From Streptomyces sp. 35G-GA-8 (GTDB taxonomy: Bacteria > Actinomycetota > Actinomycetes > Streptomycetales > Streptomycetaceae): a stretch of DNA of 64,000 nt. Position 1 is the stretch's first letter, and each line of letters starts with the position of its first letter. This document shows positions 25,857 to 35,000 of this stretch, in pieces. The stretch lies in the NCBI RefSeq assembly GCF_023534745.1, contig NZ_JAMHJQ010000018.1:32718-96717 (forward strand). Reading direction: 5' to 3'. The notes below the pieces were generated by a model. It did no database searches. It saw only the letters and a list, made by a program, of their open reading frames with translations, and had not been told where the DNA came from. Made by a program: the position numbers and the translations under genes.

Positions 25857-27437
25857 TCAGGCGCCCGCTGCCGCGTCGGTGGTGTCGGTGCTTTCGCTGC
25901 CGTCGGCGCTCGTACCGTCCGCACGGGGCAGGCGCAGCTCGAAGAGGGCGCCGCCCGTCCGAGCTCCGCCGACCGTGAGCGTCCCGTCGTGGCGCACGGC
26001 CACATCGCGTGCGATGGCCAGCCCGAGACCGGCGCCGCCGTCGTCGCGGCTGCGCGCGTCGTCGAGCCGTACGAACCGCTCGAAGATCCGCTCACGCTCC
26101 GCCTCCGGCACCCCGGAGCCGTCGTCGGCCACCGCGAGCACCACCTGATCGCCCGACCGGTACACGGACGCGGTGACCGAGGCGCGGGTGTGCCGCTGGG
26201 CGTTGTCCAGCAGATTCCCCAGCACCCGGGCCAACTGCCCCCGCGACCCGGCCACTTCGAGCCCCGACCCGACATCGAGCGTGACCGGGACGCGGTCCCT
26301 GGTCCGCTGCGAGACCTCCTCGCGGACCAGCGCGCCCAGGTCGAACCGCGCCCGGCCCGGCCGCTCCCCCGCGTCCAGCCGGGCCAGCAGCAGCAGATCC
26401 GCGGCGAGTTGCTGGAGCCGTACGGTGTCCGCGACCGCGCCCGGCACATCCAGCAACTCCGGGTGCGCGTCGCCCACTTCGAGCTGAGTACGGAGCGAGG
26501 CGATGGGGCTGCGCAGTTCGTGCGAGGCGTCCGCGACAAAGCGGCGCTGCCGCTCCACGGCGGCCTCCAGCGCGGTGAGCGTCTCATTGGTCGTACGGGC
26601 CAGCCTGGCCACCTCGTCGTCCGAGGCGGGCTCCGGCACCCGGCGGGAGAGATCCGTCGAGGCGGTGATGGCCGCCATCTCGCGCCGGATGCCCTCCACG
26701 GGCCGGAACGCCCGCCGGGTCATCAGCCAGGTCACTCCCCCGACGACCAGCAGCAGGACGGGGAGCCCCAGCAGCATGGAGACGGTGGTCGTGTTGACGG
26801 CGGCCTGCCGGTCCGCGAGCGAGGCGCCCGCGTGGACGACGACCGTCTCGCCCGCGCGGTCGGTCACCTCGACGGCGGCGAAACGGTACTCACCGCTCTC
26901 GCCGTCGACGGTCGCGCTGCCGGTGGTGAAGGAGGAGCGGTCGGCTATCTCGCCGACCGCGGGGTCGTCGTCACCGTGCCCGTTGTCGTCCCCGTCGTCG
27001 TCGCCCCCGTTGTCGTCCGTGCCGCTGTCGTCGTCGGCGCCCTCGTCGTCGTCATCACCGGGTGCGGCGGTCGCCCCCGGGGCGGGGATCTTCGCGGGGG
27101 TCACCGCGGACACCGCCGTACCACTGATCCGCTGGAGGCCCTTGGTCGCCGCGAGCAGCCTGCCGCCCTCGTCGGTGACCTGTACGGGGTGTTCCGCGTT
27201 GTCCTGCAGATCGAGCCGGGCGTACGAGGCCCGGTCGGTCACCAGGGAGGCGATGTCCAGGGCGACTTCGCGGGCCGCCCGATCCGCGCTGCGGTCGGCC
27301 CCGTCGGTGAGGTTCGAGCGGAGCGAGAGAACGACCGCGATCCCGGCGGCCACCAGCGCGACCGCCACGACGGCCGTCGCGCCGAGCGAGGCCCTGGCCC
27401 GTACGGAGGACGCGAACCGGCGTCCGCCCACGCTCAT
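25857..27437 (-). CDS. Sensor histidine kinase with Asp-rich sensor loop
   Basis: The 526-residue membrane kinase has TM1 (about 19-38), an extracytoplasmic loop of about 180 residues, TM2 (about 221-239), a HAMP domain, HisKA with RRFVADASHELRSPIASL (His306) and a HATPase domain (NLLDNAQRH; DDGSGVPEAERERIFERFVR). Within the sensor loop residues 128-158 are mostly Asp with Gly, a run suggestive of cation binding. It overlaps the response regulator gene by 4 bp. A divergent Asp-rich PepSY gene lies beyond the regulator, and I infer that it is a target or partner. Confidence 0.93.
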   Translation of the reverse strand: MSVGGRRFASSVRARASLGATAVVAVALVAAGIAVVLSLRSNLTDGADRSADRAAREVALDIASLVTDRASYARLDLQDNAEHPVQVTDEGGRLLAATKGLQRISGTAVSAVTPAKIPAPGATAAPGDDDDEGADDDSGTDDNGGDDDGDDNGHGDDDPAVGEIADRSSFTTGSATVDGESGEYRFAAVEVTDRAGETVVVHAGASLADRQAAVNTTTVSMLLGLPVLLLVVGGVTWLMTRRAFRPVEGIRREMAAITASTDLSRRVPEPASDDEVARLARTTNETLTALEAAVERQRRFVADASHELRSPIASLRTQLEVGDAHPELLDVPGAVADTVRLQQLAADLLLLARLDAGERPGRARFDLGALVREEVSQRTRDRVPVTLDVGSGLEVAGSRGQLARVLGNLLDNAQRHTRASVTASVYRSGDQVVLAVADDGSGVPEAERERIFERFVRLDDARSRDDGGAGLGLAIARDVAVRHDGTLTVGGARTGGALFELRLPRADGTSADGSESTDTTDAAAGA

Positions 27438-28096
27438 GACGCGACCAGCCGGTAGCCGGCGCCGCGCACCGTCTGGATGGTCGCGGCCCCGAGCTTGCGC
27501 CGCAGGGCGCTGATGTAGACCTCGATGATGTTGGGGTCGCCGTCATAGGCGAAGTCCCAGACGTGCTCAAGGATCTCCGGTTTGCCGACCACTTCCCCCG
27601 CCCGGACCGCCAGTTGCTCCAGCACGGCGAACTCCTTCGCGGTGAGCGCCACCTCGGTCCCGTCCCGCACGACGCGGCGGGCGGCGGTGTCGACGCTGAG
27701 GCCCCCGATCCTCAGCACAGGCGAGGCGCCGGACGAACCGCGGCGGCGCAGCAGGGCCTTGACCCGGGCGACGAGCACGACGTAGGAGAACGGCTTGGTC
27801 AGATAGTCGTCGGCGCCGGTGTCCAGCCCCTCCGCCTCGTCGTACTCGCCGTCCTTCGCGGTGAGCATCAGGATCGGTACGTCATGACCGGCCGCGCGCA
27901 GTGCGGCGCAGACGCGGTAGCCGTTCATGCCGGGCAGCATGATGTCGAGCACGACCAGGTCGTACACGCCCTCGCCCGCCCGGTGCAGCCCTTCGAGGCC
28001 GTCGTGGACGACATCGACGGCGAAGCCTTCGGCCCGCAGCCCTTTGGCGAGCGACACCGCGAGCCGCTTCTCGTCCTCCACGATCAACAAACGCAT
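27434..28096 (-). CDS. OmpR-family response regulator
   Basis: The 220-residue regulator has a receiver domain (acidic pocket VEDEK, phospho-acceptor Asp51 in VVLDIMLPG, Lys101 in YLTKPFS) and an OmpR/PhoB winged helix ending in YISALRRKLGAATIQTVRGAGYRL. It is first in the operon with its kinase. The divergent spacer carries CTTCAG repeats at 10-11 bp spacing, as expected for tandem OmpR-family binding, so it probably controls both directions. Confidence 0.95.
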   Translation of the reverse strand: MRLLIVEDEKRLAVSLAKGLRAEGFAVDVVHDGLEGLHRAGEGVYDLVVLDIMLPGMNGYRVCAALRAAGHDVPILMLTAKDGEYDEAEGLDTGADDYLTKPFSYVVLVARVKALLRRRGSSGASPVLRIGGLSVDTAARRVVRDGTEVALTAKEFAVLEQLAVRAGEVVGKPEILEHVWDFAYDGDPNIIEVYISALRRKLGAATIQTVRGAGYRLVAS

Positions 28097-28118
28097 GGCC
28101 CCAGCTTCCCAAACCGAA

Positions 28119-28156
28119 CCTGAAGATCACTTCAGGTGGCTTCAGGCTGGCTTCAG
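28119..28156. promoter_or_regulatory. CTTCAG repeat array, likely response-regulator box
   Basis: CTTCAG occurs at 28130-28135, 28140-28145 and 28151-28156, one helical turn apart. CCTGAAG-ATCA-CTTCAGG (28119-28136) adds an inverted copy. The array lies between the divergent response regulator (start 28096) and PepSY gene (start 28222). Spacing of 10-11 bp matches direct-repeat binding by OmpR-family regulators. Confidence 0.6.
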
Positions 28157-28221
28157 CTTCGCTCCGCCACATTGAAGTCGTTCCACACGGACTGCACGGA
28201 CCGACTCGGGGAGGAACCCTC

Positions 28222-29013
28222 ATGAAGCGCAATCTCGCCATCGCGGCCATCACCATGGCGGCACTGATCGGCGGCGGCACCTACACGGCGGTCGCCATGG
28301 GAGACGACGACAGCCGGGGCGCGGGTACGGCGACGCTTCCCACGCCGGTCGCGAAGCTGGGGACGGTGCCGGACGACTCCGGGAACGACATCCTGGACGA
28401 CTCCCAGAACGGCGGAAAGGACAGCGGGAAGGACGACAGGAGGGACGACCGGGCGCCGGAGAAGCGGCAGCCGGCCGCCGGGAGCGGTACGGGCCTGACC
28501 GCGAGCGAGGCCGCCGCCGTGGCGCTGAAGGAGTACCCGGGCGCCGTGGCCTCCGTCGAGCGGGACGACGACGGGGACCGCCACTGGGAGATCGACCTGT
28601 TCGGCAAGGACAACCGCTGGCACGAGCTGCGGGTCGACGCGGCCAACGGCACGGTGCGGGTGGACCGCGACGACGACGGGGACGACGACCACGGCGACGA
28701 CCGTGCCACGCTGCGCGCCGCCTCGGTGGACGTCCGGCGCGCGACGGCCGCCGCCCTCGCCTCCGTACCCGGGGCGGTGACCTCCGCCGAGATCGACGAC
28801 GACCACAACGGCCGCTGGGAGATCGACGTACGGGGCAAGGACGGCCGTACGCACGAGCTGAACGTCCACGCCAGGACCGGCAAGGTCACCGTGGACAGCG
28901 ATGACGACCGCTGGGACGACAACGGCCGTGGCGACGACGACAGTCGGGACGACGACGGTCAAGACGACCGGGACGACCACGACGCCCGGGACGACGACGG
29001 TTACGACGACTGA
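28222..29013 (+). CDS. Secreted double-PepSY, Asp-rich protein
   Basis: The 263-residue protein has a signal peptide (MKRNLAIAAITMAALIGGGT, cleavage near residue 25) and two PepSY repeats, at about 91-149 (LTASEAAAVALKEYPGAVAS) and 166-226 (VDVRRATAAALASVPGAVTS), each ending in a WEIDLFGKD / WEIDVRGKD strand. The C-terminal 37 residues are mostly Asp with Arg and Gly. PepSY domains are often protease inhibitors or signal modulators. The divergent Asp-rich sensor kinase suggests a shared cation or envelope-stress role. Confidence 0.88.
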   Translation: MKRNLAIAAITMAALIGGGTYTAVAMGDDDSRGAGTATLPTPVAKLGTVPDDSGNDILDDSQNGGKDSGKDDRRDDRAPEKRQPAAGSGTGLTASEAAAVALKEYPGAVASVERDDDGDRHWEIDLFGKDNRWHELRVDAANGTVRVDRDDDGDDDHGDDRATLRAASVDVRRATAAALASVPGAVTSAEIDDDHNGRWEIDVRGKDGRTHELNVHARTGKVTVDSDDDRWDDNGRGDDDSRDDDGQDDRDDHDARDDDGYDD

Positions 29014-29051
29014 GCCGACCCGGACGCGTCACCGGCGCGGTCACCCGCACT

Positions 29052-29076
29052 CCGCCCGGCCCCCTCGGCCGGGCGG
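29052..29076. terminator. Bidirectional hairpin, PepSY/meaB
   Basis: CCGCCCGGCC (29052-29061) and GGCCGGGCGG (29067-29076) form a perfect 10-bp stem with a CCCTC loop. It lies between the convergent stops of the PepSY gene and meaB. Confidence 0.75.
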
Positions 29077-29099
29077 TTCGGTCCGTCGTGTCCCGGCCG

Positions 29100-30062
29100 T
29101 CACGCCGGGTCCGTCAGCCCCGCCACCAGTTCGTCCGCCGCCGTGTACGGGTCCAGCTCCCCCGCCACGATCCGGTCCGCCAGCGCGCCCAGCCGCCGGT
29201 CGCCGTGCAGATCGCCGATGCGCCGGCGGAGCGTGGTGACGGCGATGGTCTCCACCTCATGGGCGGCGCGGCGGGCGCGGCGCCGGGTGAGGGCGCCGTG
29301 CTCCTCCAGCCAGGCGCGGTGCTTCTCCAGGGCCTCCACCACCTCGTCGATGCCCTCGCCCCGCGCGGCGACGGTCTTGACGATGGGCGGGCGCCAGTCG
29401 CCGGGCCCCCGGGCCTCGCCGAGGCCCAGCATGTGGTTGAGCTCACGGGCGGTCGCGTCGGCGCCGTCGCGGTCCGCCTTGTTGACCACGTACACATCGC
29501 CGATCTCCAGGATCCCGGCCTTGGCCGCCTGGATGCCGTCGCCCATGCCGGGCGCGAGCAGCACCACGGAGGTGTCGGCCTGGGAGGCGATCTCCACCTC
29601 GGACTGGCCGACCCCGACGGTCTCCACCAGGATCACGTCGCAGCCCGCCGCGTCCAGCACCCGGATCGCCTGCGGGGCGGCCCAGGCGAGCCCGCCGAGA
29701 TGGCCGCGGGTGGCCATGGAGCGGATGTAGACGCCGGGGTCGGAGGCGTGCTCGGACATCCGCACACGGTCGCCGAGCAGCGCTCCGCCGGAGAACGGGG
29801 ACGAGGGGTCGACGGCCAGCACCGCGACCCGCTTGCCCGCCTTGCGGTACGCGGTGACGAGAGCGGAGGTCGAGGTCGACTTGCCGACACCGGGCGATCC
29901 GGTCACCCCGACGACATAGGCGTTGCCCGCCAGCGGCGCCAGCGCGGCCATCACCTCGCGCAGCTGCGGGGACGCCCCCTCGACCAGTGAGATCAGCCGG
30001 GCCACGGCTCGCGGCCGGCCCTCCCGCGCCTGAGCCACCAGCTCGGGGACGTCCTGCATCAC
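29100..30062 (-). CDS. meaB: Methylmalonyl-CoA mutase-associated GTPase
   Basis: MeaB is a G3E-family GTPase that loads and protects adenosylcobalamin mutases. The 320-residue protein has a P-loop VTGSPGVGKST (about residues 53-63), AVDPSSPFSGGALLGDRVRM (switch region), VETVGVGQSE and VVNKADRDGAD (base specificity). Its client in this window could be IcmA; a methylmalonyl-CoA mutase must lie elsewhere. It follows the thiolase gene by 72 bp on the same strand. Confidence 0.95.
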   Translation of the reverse strand: MMQDVPELVAQAREGRPRAVARLISLVEGASPQLREVMAALAPLAGNAYVVGVTGSPGVGKSTSTSALVTAYRKAGKRVAVLAVDPSSPFSGGALLGDRVRMSEHASDPGVYIRSMATRGHLGGLAWAAPQAIRVLDAAGCDVILVETVGVGQSEVEIASQADTSVVLLAPGMGDGIQAAKAGILEIGDVYVVNKADRDGADATARELNHMLGLGEARGPGDWRPPIVKTVAARGEGIDEVVEALEKHRAWLEEHGALTRRRARRAAHEVETIAVTTLRRRIGDLHGDRRLGALADRIVAGELDPYTAADELVAGLTDPA

Positions 30063-30134
30063 AGCTCCGCTCCTTCGATCCGTACCCGTGCCCGCGGCCC
30101 GTACCCGTGCCCGCGGCGCGTTCCCGCTCGGTTC

Positions 30135-31334
30135 CTACTTGGCGACGCGCAGGATCAGCGCGTCACCCTGGCCGCCGCCACCGCACAGCGCCGCCACACC
30201 GGTCCCGCCGCCGCGCCGCTTCAGCTCCAGCGCGAGATGGAGGACGAGCCGGGCGCCGGACATGCCGATCGGATGCCCGAGCGCGATCGCGCCGCCGTTC
30301 ACATTCACCCTTTCCGGGGAAACCCCGAGGTCCTTCATCGACTGCACCGCGACGGCCGCGAACGCCTCGTTGATCTCGATGAGGTCGAGGTCCTCGACGC
30401 CGATGCCCTCCTTCTTCAGGGCGTGCTGGATCGCGTTCGAGGGCTGGGACTGGAGCGAGTTGTCCGGGCCCGCCACATTGCCGTGCGCGCCGATCTCCGC
30501 GATCCACTCAAGACCCAGCTCCTGGGCCTTGGCCTTGCTCATCACCACGACCGCCGCCGCGCCGTCGGAGATCTGTGAGGACGTGCCGGCCGTGATCGTG
30601 CCGTCCTTGTCGAACGCGGGCCGCAGCTTGGCCAGGGACTCCACGGTCGTCTCGGCCCGGATGCCCTCGTCGTGCGAGAAGAGCACCGGATCGCCCTTGC
30701 GCTGCGGGATCTCGACGGGCGTGATCTCGGCCTCGAAGACACCGTTCTTCTGTGCCGCCGCGGCCCGCTGGTGGGAGAGCGCGCCGAACTCGTCCTGAGG
30801 GGCGCGCGCGATACCCAGCCGGGTGTTGTGCTTCTCCGTCGAGGCGCCCATGGCGATGTCCTCGAACGAGTCCGTCAGCCCGTCGTACGCCATGGAGTCG
30901 AGCATCTCCACGGCGCCGTACTTGTAGCCCTCACGGGACTTGGGGAGCAGGTGCGGGGCGTTGGTCATCGACTCCTGGCCGCCCGCGACCACCACCTCGA
31001 ACTCGCCGGCGCGGATCAGCTGGTCCGCCAGCGCGATCGCGTCGAGTCCGGAGAGACAGACCTTGTTGACGGTGAGCGCGGGGACGCTCATCGGGATGCC
31101 GCCCTTGACCGCGGCCTGACGTGCCGGGATCTGCCCTGCCCCGGCCTGGAGCACCTGGCCCATGATCACGTACTGCACCTGGTCGCCGCTGATCCCGGCC
31201 CGGTCCAGCGCCGCCTTGATCGCGAAGCCGCCCAGCTCCGCGCCGGAGAAGGACTTCAGCGAGCCCAGGAGCCGCCCCATGGGGGTGCGGGCGCCCGCGA
31301 CGATCACAGACGTGGTGGTGTTCGTATCCGACAT
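30135..31334 (-). CDS. Acetyl-CoA C-acetyltransferase (thiolase)
   Basis: The 399-residue thiolase condenses or cleaves acetoacetyl-CoA-type substrates. The nucleophile is Cys93 in [14 protein letters not shown]; the other active-site blocks are [17 protein letters not shown] (His) and [14 protein letters not shown] (second Cys). It is upstream of meaB on the same strand and divergent from the methylmalonyl-CoA epimerase gene, placing it in acyl-CoA interconversion. AtoB/PhaA-type function is inferred; chain-length specificity cannot be read from sequence. Confidence 0.94.
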   Translation of the reverse strand: MSDTNTTTSVIVAGARTPMGRLLGSLKSFSGAELGGFAIKAALDRAGISGDQVQYVIMGQVLQAGAGQIPARQAAVKGGIPMSVPALTVNKVCLSGLDAIALADQLIRAGEFEVVVAGGQESMTNAPHLLPKSREGYKYGAVEMLDSMAYDGLTDSFEDIAMGASTEKHNTRLGIARAPQDEFGALSHQRAAAAQKNGVFEAEITPVEIPQRKGDPVLFSHDEGIRAETTVESLAKLRPAFDKDGTITAGTSSQISDGAAAVVVMSKAKAQELGLEWIAEIGAHGNVAGPDNSLQSQPSNAIQHALKKEGIGVEDLDLIEINEAFAAVAVQSMKDLGVSPERVNVNGGAIALGHPIGMSGARLVLHLALELKRRGGGTGVAALCGGGGQGDALILRVAK

Positions 31335-31479
31335 GAGACGCGATCCCCTTTGCGTACAGCTTGAGGAGTGAACGAGGGTTTACTTTCAATGTACTGAGCC
31401 GTTCTCCCACGGGTCACCAGGCAGCGCGTGTGATCGCGCGCACGTTGCGTAATCACCGCGGTACCGCTGCACTGTCCCC

Positions 31480-31908
31480 ATGCTGACGCGAATCGACCAC
31501 ATCGGAATCGCCTGCTTCGACCTCGACAAGACCGTCGAGTTCTACCGGGCGACCTACGGCTTCGAGGTCTTCCACACCGAGGTCAACGAGGAGCAGGGCG
31601 TACGGGAGGCCATGCTCAAGATCAACGAGACGTCCGACGGCGGGGCTTCGTACCTCCAGCTCCTCGAACCCGTCCGGGAGGATTCGCCCGTCGGGAAATG
31701 GCTGGCGAAGAACGGCGAGGGTGTTCACCACATCGCGTTCGGTACGGCGGATGTCGACGGTGACGCCCAGTCGGTCCGTGACAAGGGCGTACGCGTTCTG
31801 TACGACGAGCCGCGCACCGGCTCCATGGGCTCCCGCATCACGTTCCTCCACCCCAAGGACTGCCACGGCGTACTCACGGAACTGGTCACCTCCCGCCCGG
31901 AGCACTGA
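31480..31908 (+). CDS. mce: Methylmalonyl-CoA epimerase
   Basis: This 142-residue VOC-superfamily metalloenzyme racemises methylmalonyl-CoA between the carboxylase and mutase stereoisomers. The protein begins MLTRIDHIGIACFDLDKTVE, with His7 a metal-ligand candidate, and has EGVHHIAFGTADV (second His) and FLHPKDCHGVLTELV (Glu ligand). Length is normal. It is divergent from the thiolase-meaB pair, with scy following. Confidence 0.94.
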   Translation: MLTRIDHIGIACFDLDKTVEFYRATYGFEVFHTEVNEEQGVREAMLKINETSDGGASYLQLLEPVREDSPVGKWLAKNGEGVHHIAFGTADVDGDAQSVRDKGVRVLYDEPRTGSMGSRITFLHPKDCHGVLTELVTSRPEH

Positions 31909-31920
31909 CCTTAAGGATTC

Positions 31921-31952
31921 CCGGCCCGGTAGAGTGGGGCGCTCCGGGCCGG
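31921..31952. terminator. Hairpin after mce
   Basis: CCGGCCCGG (31921-31929) pairs with CCGGGCCGG (31944-31952) around a 14-base loop, 12 bp after the mce stop. The loop contains TAGAGT, which could be a -10 for scy, so terminator and promoter roles cannot be separated by eye. Confidence 0.45.
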
Positions 31953-32067
31953 GGCCGGGCCGGGGCCGCGCCCCTGCCGTAGATCTGTCACCATTCCCCG
32001 GGGGGCCGTTCGCCGCGAACGGTGCTCGATTGGGCAGTTGCGACCAGGGGACGGATGGGACCGCGCA

Positions 32068-35000
32068 GTGCGGGGCTACGAACGCCAGGAGAGCCACCGA
32101 GCTGACGACGACCACCTCTCGCGGTTCGAAGCCGAGATGGACCGGCTGAAGACCGCGCGGGAGAAGGCCGTCCAGCACGCCGAGGACCTCGGTTACCAGG
32201 TCGAGGTCTTGCGCGCCAAGCTCCACGAGGCACGCCGTGCGCTGGCGACCCGTCCCTCGTCGTACGACAGCGGGGACCTCGGCTATCAGGCCGAACAGCA
32301 CCTGCGCAACGCCCAGATGCAGGCGGAGCAGATGCGCGCGGACGCCGAGCGCGAGCTGCGGGACGCGCGCGCCCAGACACAGCGCATCCTCCAGGAGCAC
32401 GCCGAGCACCAGGCCAGGCTCCAGGCCGAGCTGCACGCCGAGGCCGTCCAGCGCAGGCAGCGGCTCGACCAGGAGCTGGCCGAGCGCCGGCAGACCGTCG
32501 AGTCGCATGTCAACGAGAACGTCGCCTGGGCCGAGCAGCTGCGGGCCCGTACCGAATCCCAGGCCCGCCGGCTGCTCGACGAGTCCCGTGCCGAGGCCGA
32601 GCAGTCCCTGGCCGCCTCCCGCGCGGAGGCCGCCCGGGTCACCGAGGAGGCGCGGCGGCGGCTGGGCGCGGAGTCCGAGGCGACCCGCTCCGAAGCGGAA
32701 GCGATCCTGCTGCGGGCCCGCAGGGACGCCGAGCGGCTGCTGAACGCCGCCTCCTCGCAGGCGCAGGAGGCCACCAGCCACGCCGAGCAGCTGCGTACGT
32801 CCACCACCGCCGAGGCCGACCAGGCCCGCCAGCAGGCAGCCGAGCTGGGCCGCGCGGCCGAGCAGCGGATGCAGGAGGCGCAGGAGCGGCTGCGGGAGGC
32901 CCGCGCCGAGGCGGAGAAGATCGCCGCGGAGGCCAAGGAGACCGCGGTCAAGCGGGTGGCCGCGGCCGAGTCACAGAACGAGCAGCGCACCCGTACCGCC
33001 AAATCGGAGATCGCCCGGCTGGTCGGTGAGGCCACCAAGGAGGCCGACGCCACCAAGGCCGAGGCCGAGCAGGCGCTCGCCGACGCCCGCGCGCAGGCCG
33101 AGAAGCTGGTCGCGGAGGCCGCCGAGAAGGCCCGTACGGTCGCCGCCGAGGACACCGCGGCCCAGCTGGCCAAGGCGGCCCGTACCGCCGAGGAGGTGCT
33201 GACCAAGGCGTCCGACGACGCGAAGGCCACCACCAAGTCCGCGAGCGAGGAGGCCGAGCGGATCCGCCGCGAGGCCGAGGCCGAGGCGGACCGGCTGCGC
33301 GGCGAGGCGGCGGAACAGGCCGACCAGCTCAAGGGCGCGGCCAAGGACGACACCAAGGAGTACCGCGCCAAGACGGTCGAGCTCCAGGAGGAGGCCCGCA
33401 GGCTGCGCGGCGAGGCCGAGCAGCTGCGGGCCGACGCGGTCGCGGAGGGCGAGCGGATCCGCGGCGAGGCGCGCCGCGAGGCCGTCCAGCAGATCGAGGA
33501 GGCGGCCAGGTCCGCCGAGGAACTGCTGACGAAGGCCAAGGCGGACGCCGACGAGCTGCGCTCCGGCGCCACCACGGAGAGCGAGCGGGTACGCACCGAG
33601 GCCATCGAGCGCGCCACGACGCTGCGCCGGCAGGCCGAGGAGACCCTGGAGCGCACCCGCGCCGAGGCCGAGGCGCTGCGCGCCGAGGGCGAGGAGCAGG
33701 CCGAGGCCACCAAGGCCGCCGCCGAGCAGGCCGCGGCCGAGCTGCGCGAGGAGACCGAGCGGGGCGTCAGGTCCCGTAAGGACGAGGCCGCCGGCGAGCT
33801 GACACGGCTGCACACGGAGGCCGAGCAGCGGCTGTCCTCCGCCGAGGAGGCGCTCGCCGAAGCCCGCGCGGAGAGCGAGCGGATCCGGCGGGAGGCCGCC
33901 GAGGACATCGACCGGCTGCGCGCCGAGGCCGCCGAGCGGATCCGTACGCTCCAGGCACAGGCGGAGCAGGAGGCGGAGCGGCTGCGTGACGAGGCCGCCG
34001 CCGACGCCTCGCAGTCCCGCGCCGAGGCGGAGAACGCGGCCGTACGGCTGCGGTCCGAGGCCGCCACGGAGGCGGAGCGGCTCAAGACCGAGGCGCAGGA
34101 GAGCGCGGACCGGATCAGGGCCGAGGCCGCCGCCGCGGCCGAGCGGGTGGGCACCGAGGCCGCCGAGGCGCTGGACGCCGCGCAGGAGGAGGCGACCCGC
34201 CGCCGCCGCGAGGCCGAGGAGACGCTGACGGCCGCCCGCGGCGAGGCGGACCAGGAGCGCGAGCGGGCCCGTGAGCAGAGCGAGGAGCTGCTCGCCTCGG
34301 CCCGCAACCGGGTCGAGGAGGCCCAGACCGAGGCACAGCGGCTGGTCTCGGAGGCGGACTACCGCGCCACGGAGCTGGTGGCCGCCGCCGAGCAGACCGC
34401 ACAGCAGGTACGGGACGCCGTCGCCGGTCTCCAGGACCAGGCCGAGCAGGAGGTCACCGGGCTGCGGGCCGCCGCCGAGCACGCGGCCGAGCGGACGAGG
34501 ACCGAGGCGCAGGAGGAGGCCGACCGGGTACGCGCGGACGCGTACGCGGAGCGGGAGCGCGCCACCGAGGACGCCAACCGGGTCCGGGCGCGGGCGCAGG
34601 AGGAGTCGGACGCCGCGCAGGTGCTCGCGGAGCGCACCGTGGGCGAGGCAATCGCCGAGGCGGAGCGGCTGCGCGCCGACACCGCCGAGTACGCGCAGCG
34701 GGTGCGGACCGAGGCGTCGAACTCGCTCGCGTCGGCGGAGCAGGACGCGTCCCGCACCCGCGCCGAGGCCCGTGAGGACGCCAACCGGATGCGTGGCGAC
34801 GCGGCGGGCCAGGCCGACCGGCTCATCGGCGAGGCCACCGGTGAGGCCGAGCGGATGCGCGCGGAGGCCGCGGAGACGGTGGGCGCCGCGCAGCAGGCGG
34901 CCGAGCGGTTGCGGGTCGAGGCCGAGCAGTTCAAGCGGGACACCGAGGCCGCCGCGGAACGGCTCAGGACCGAGGCCCAGGAGGAGACGGACTGGCTCCT

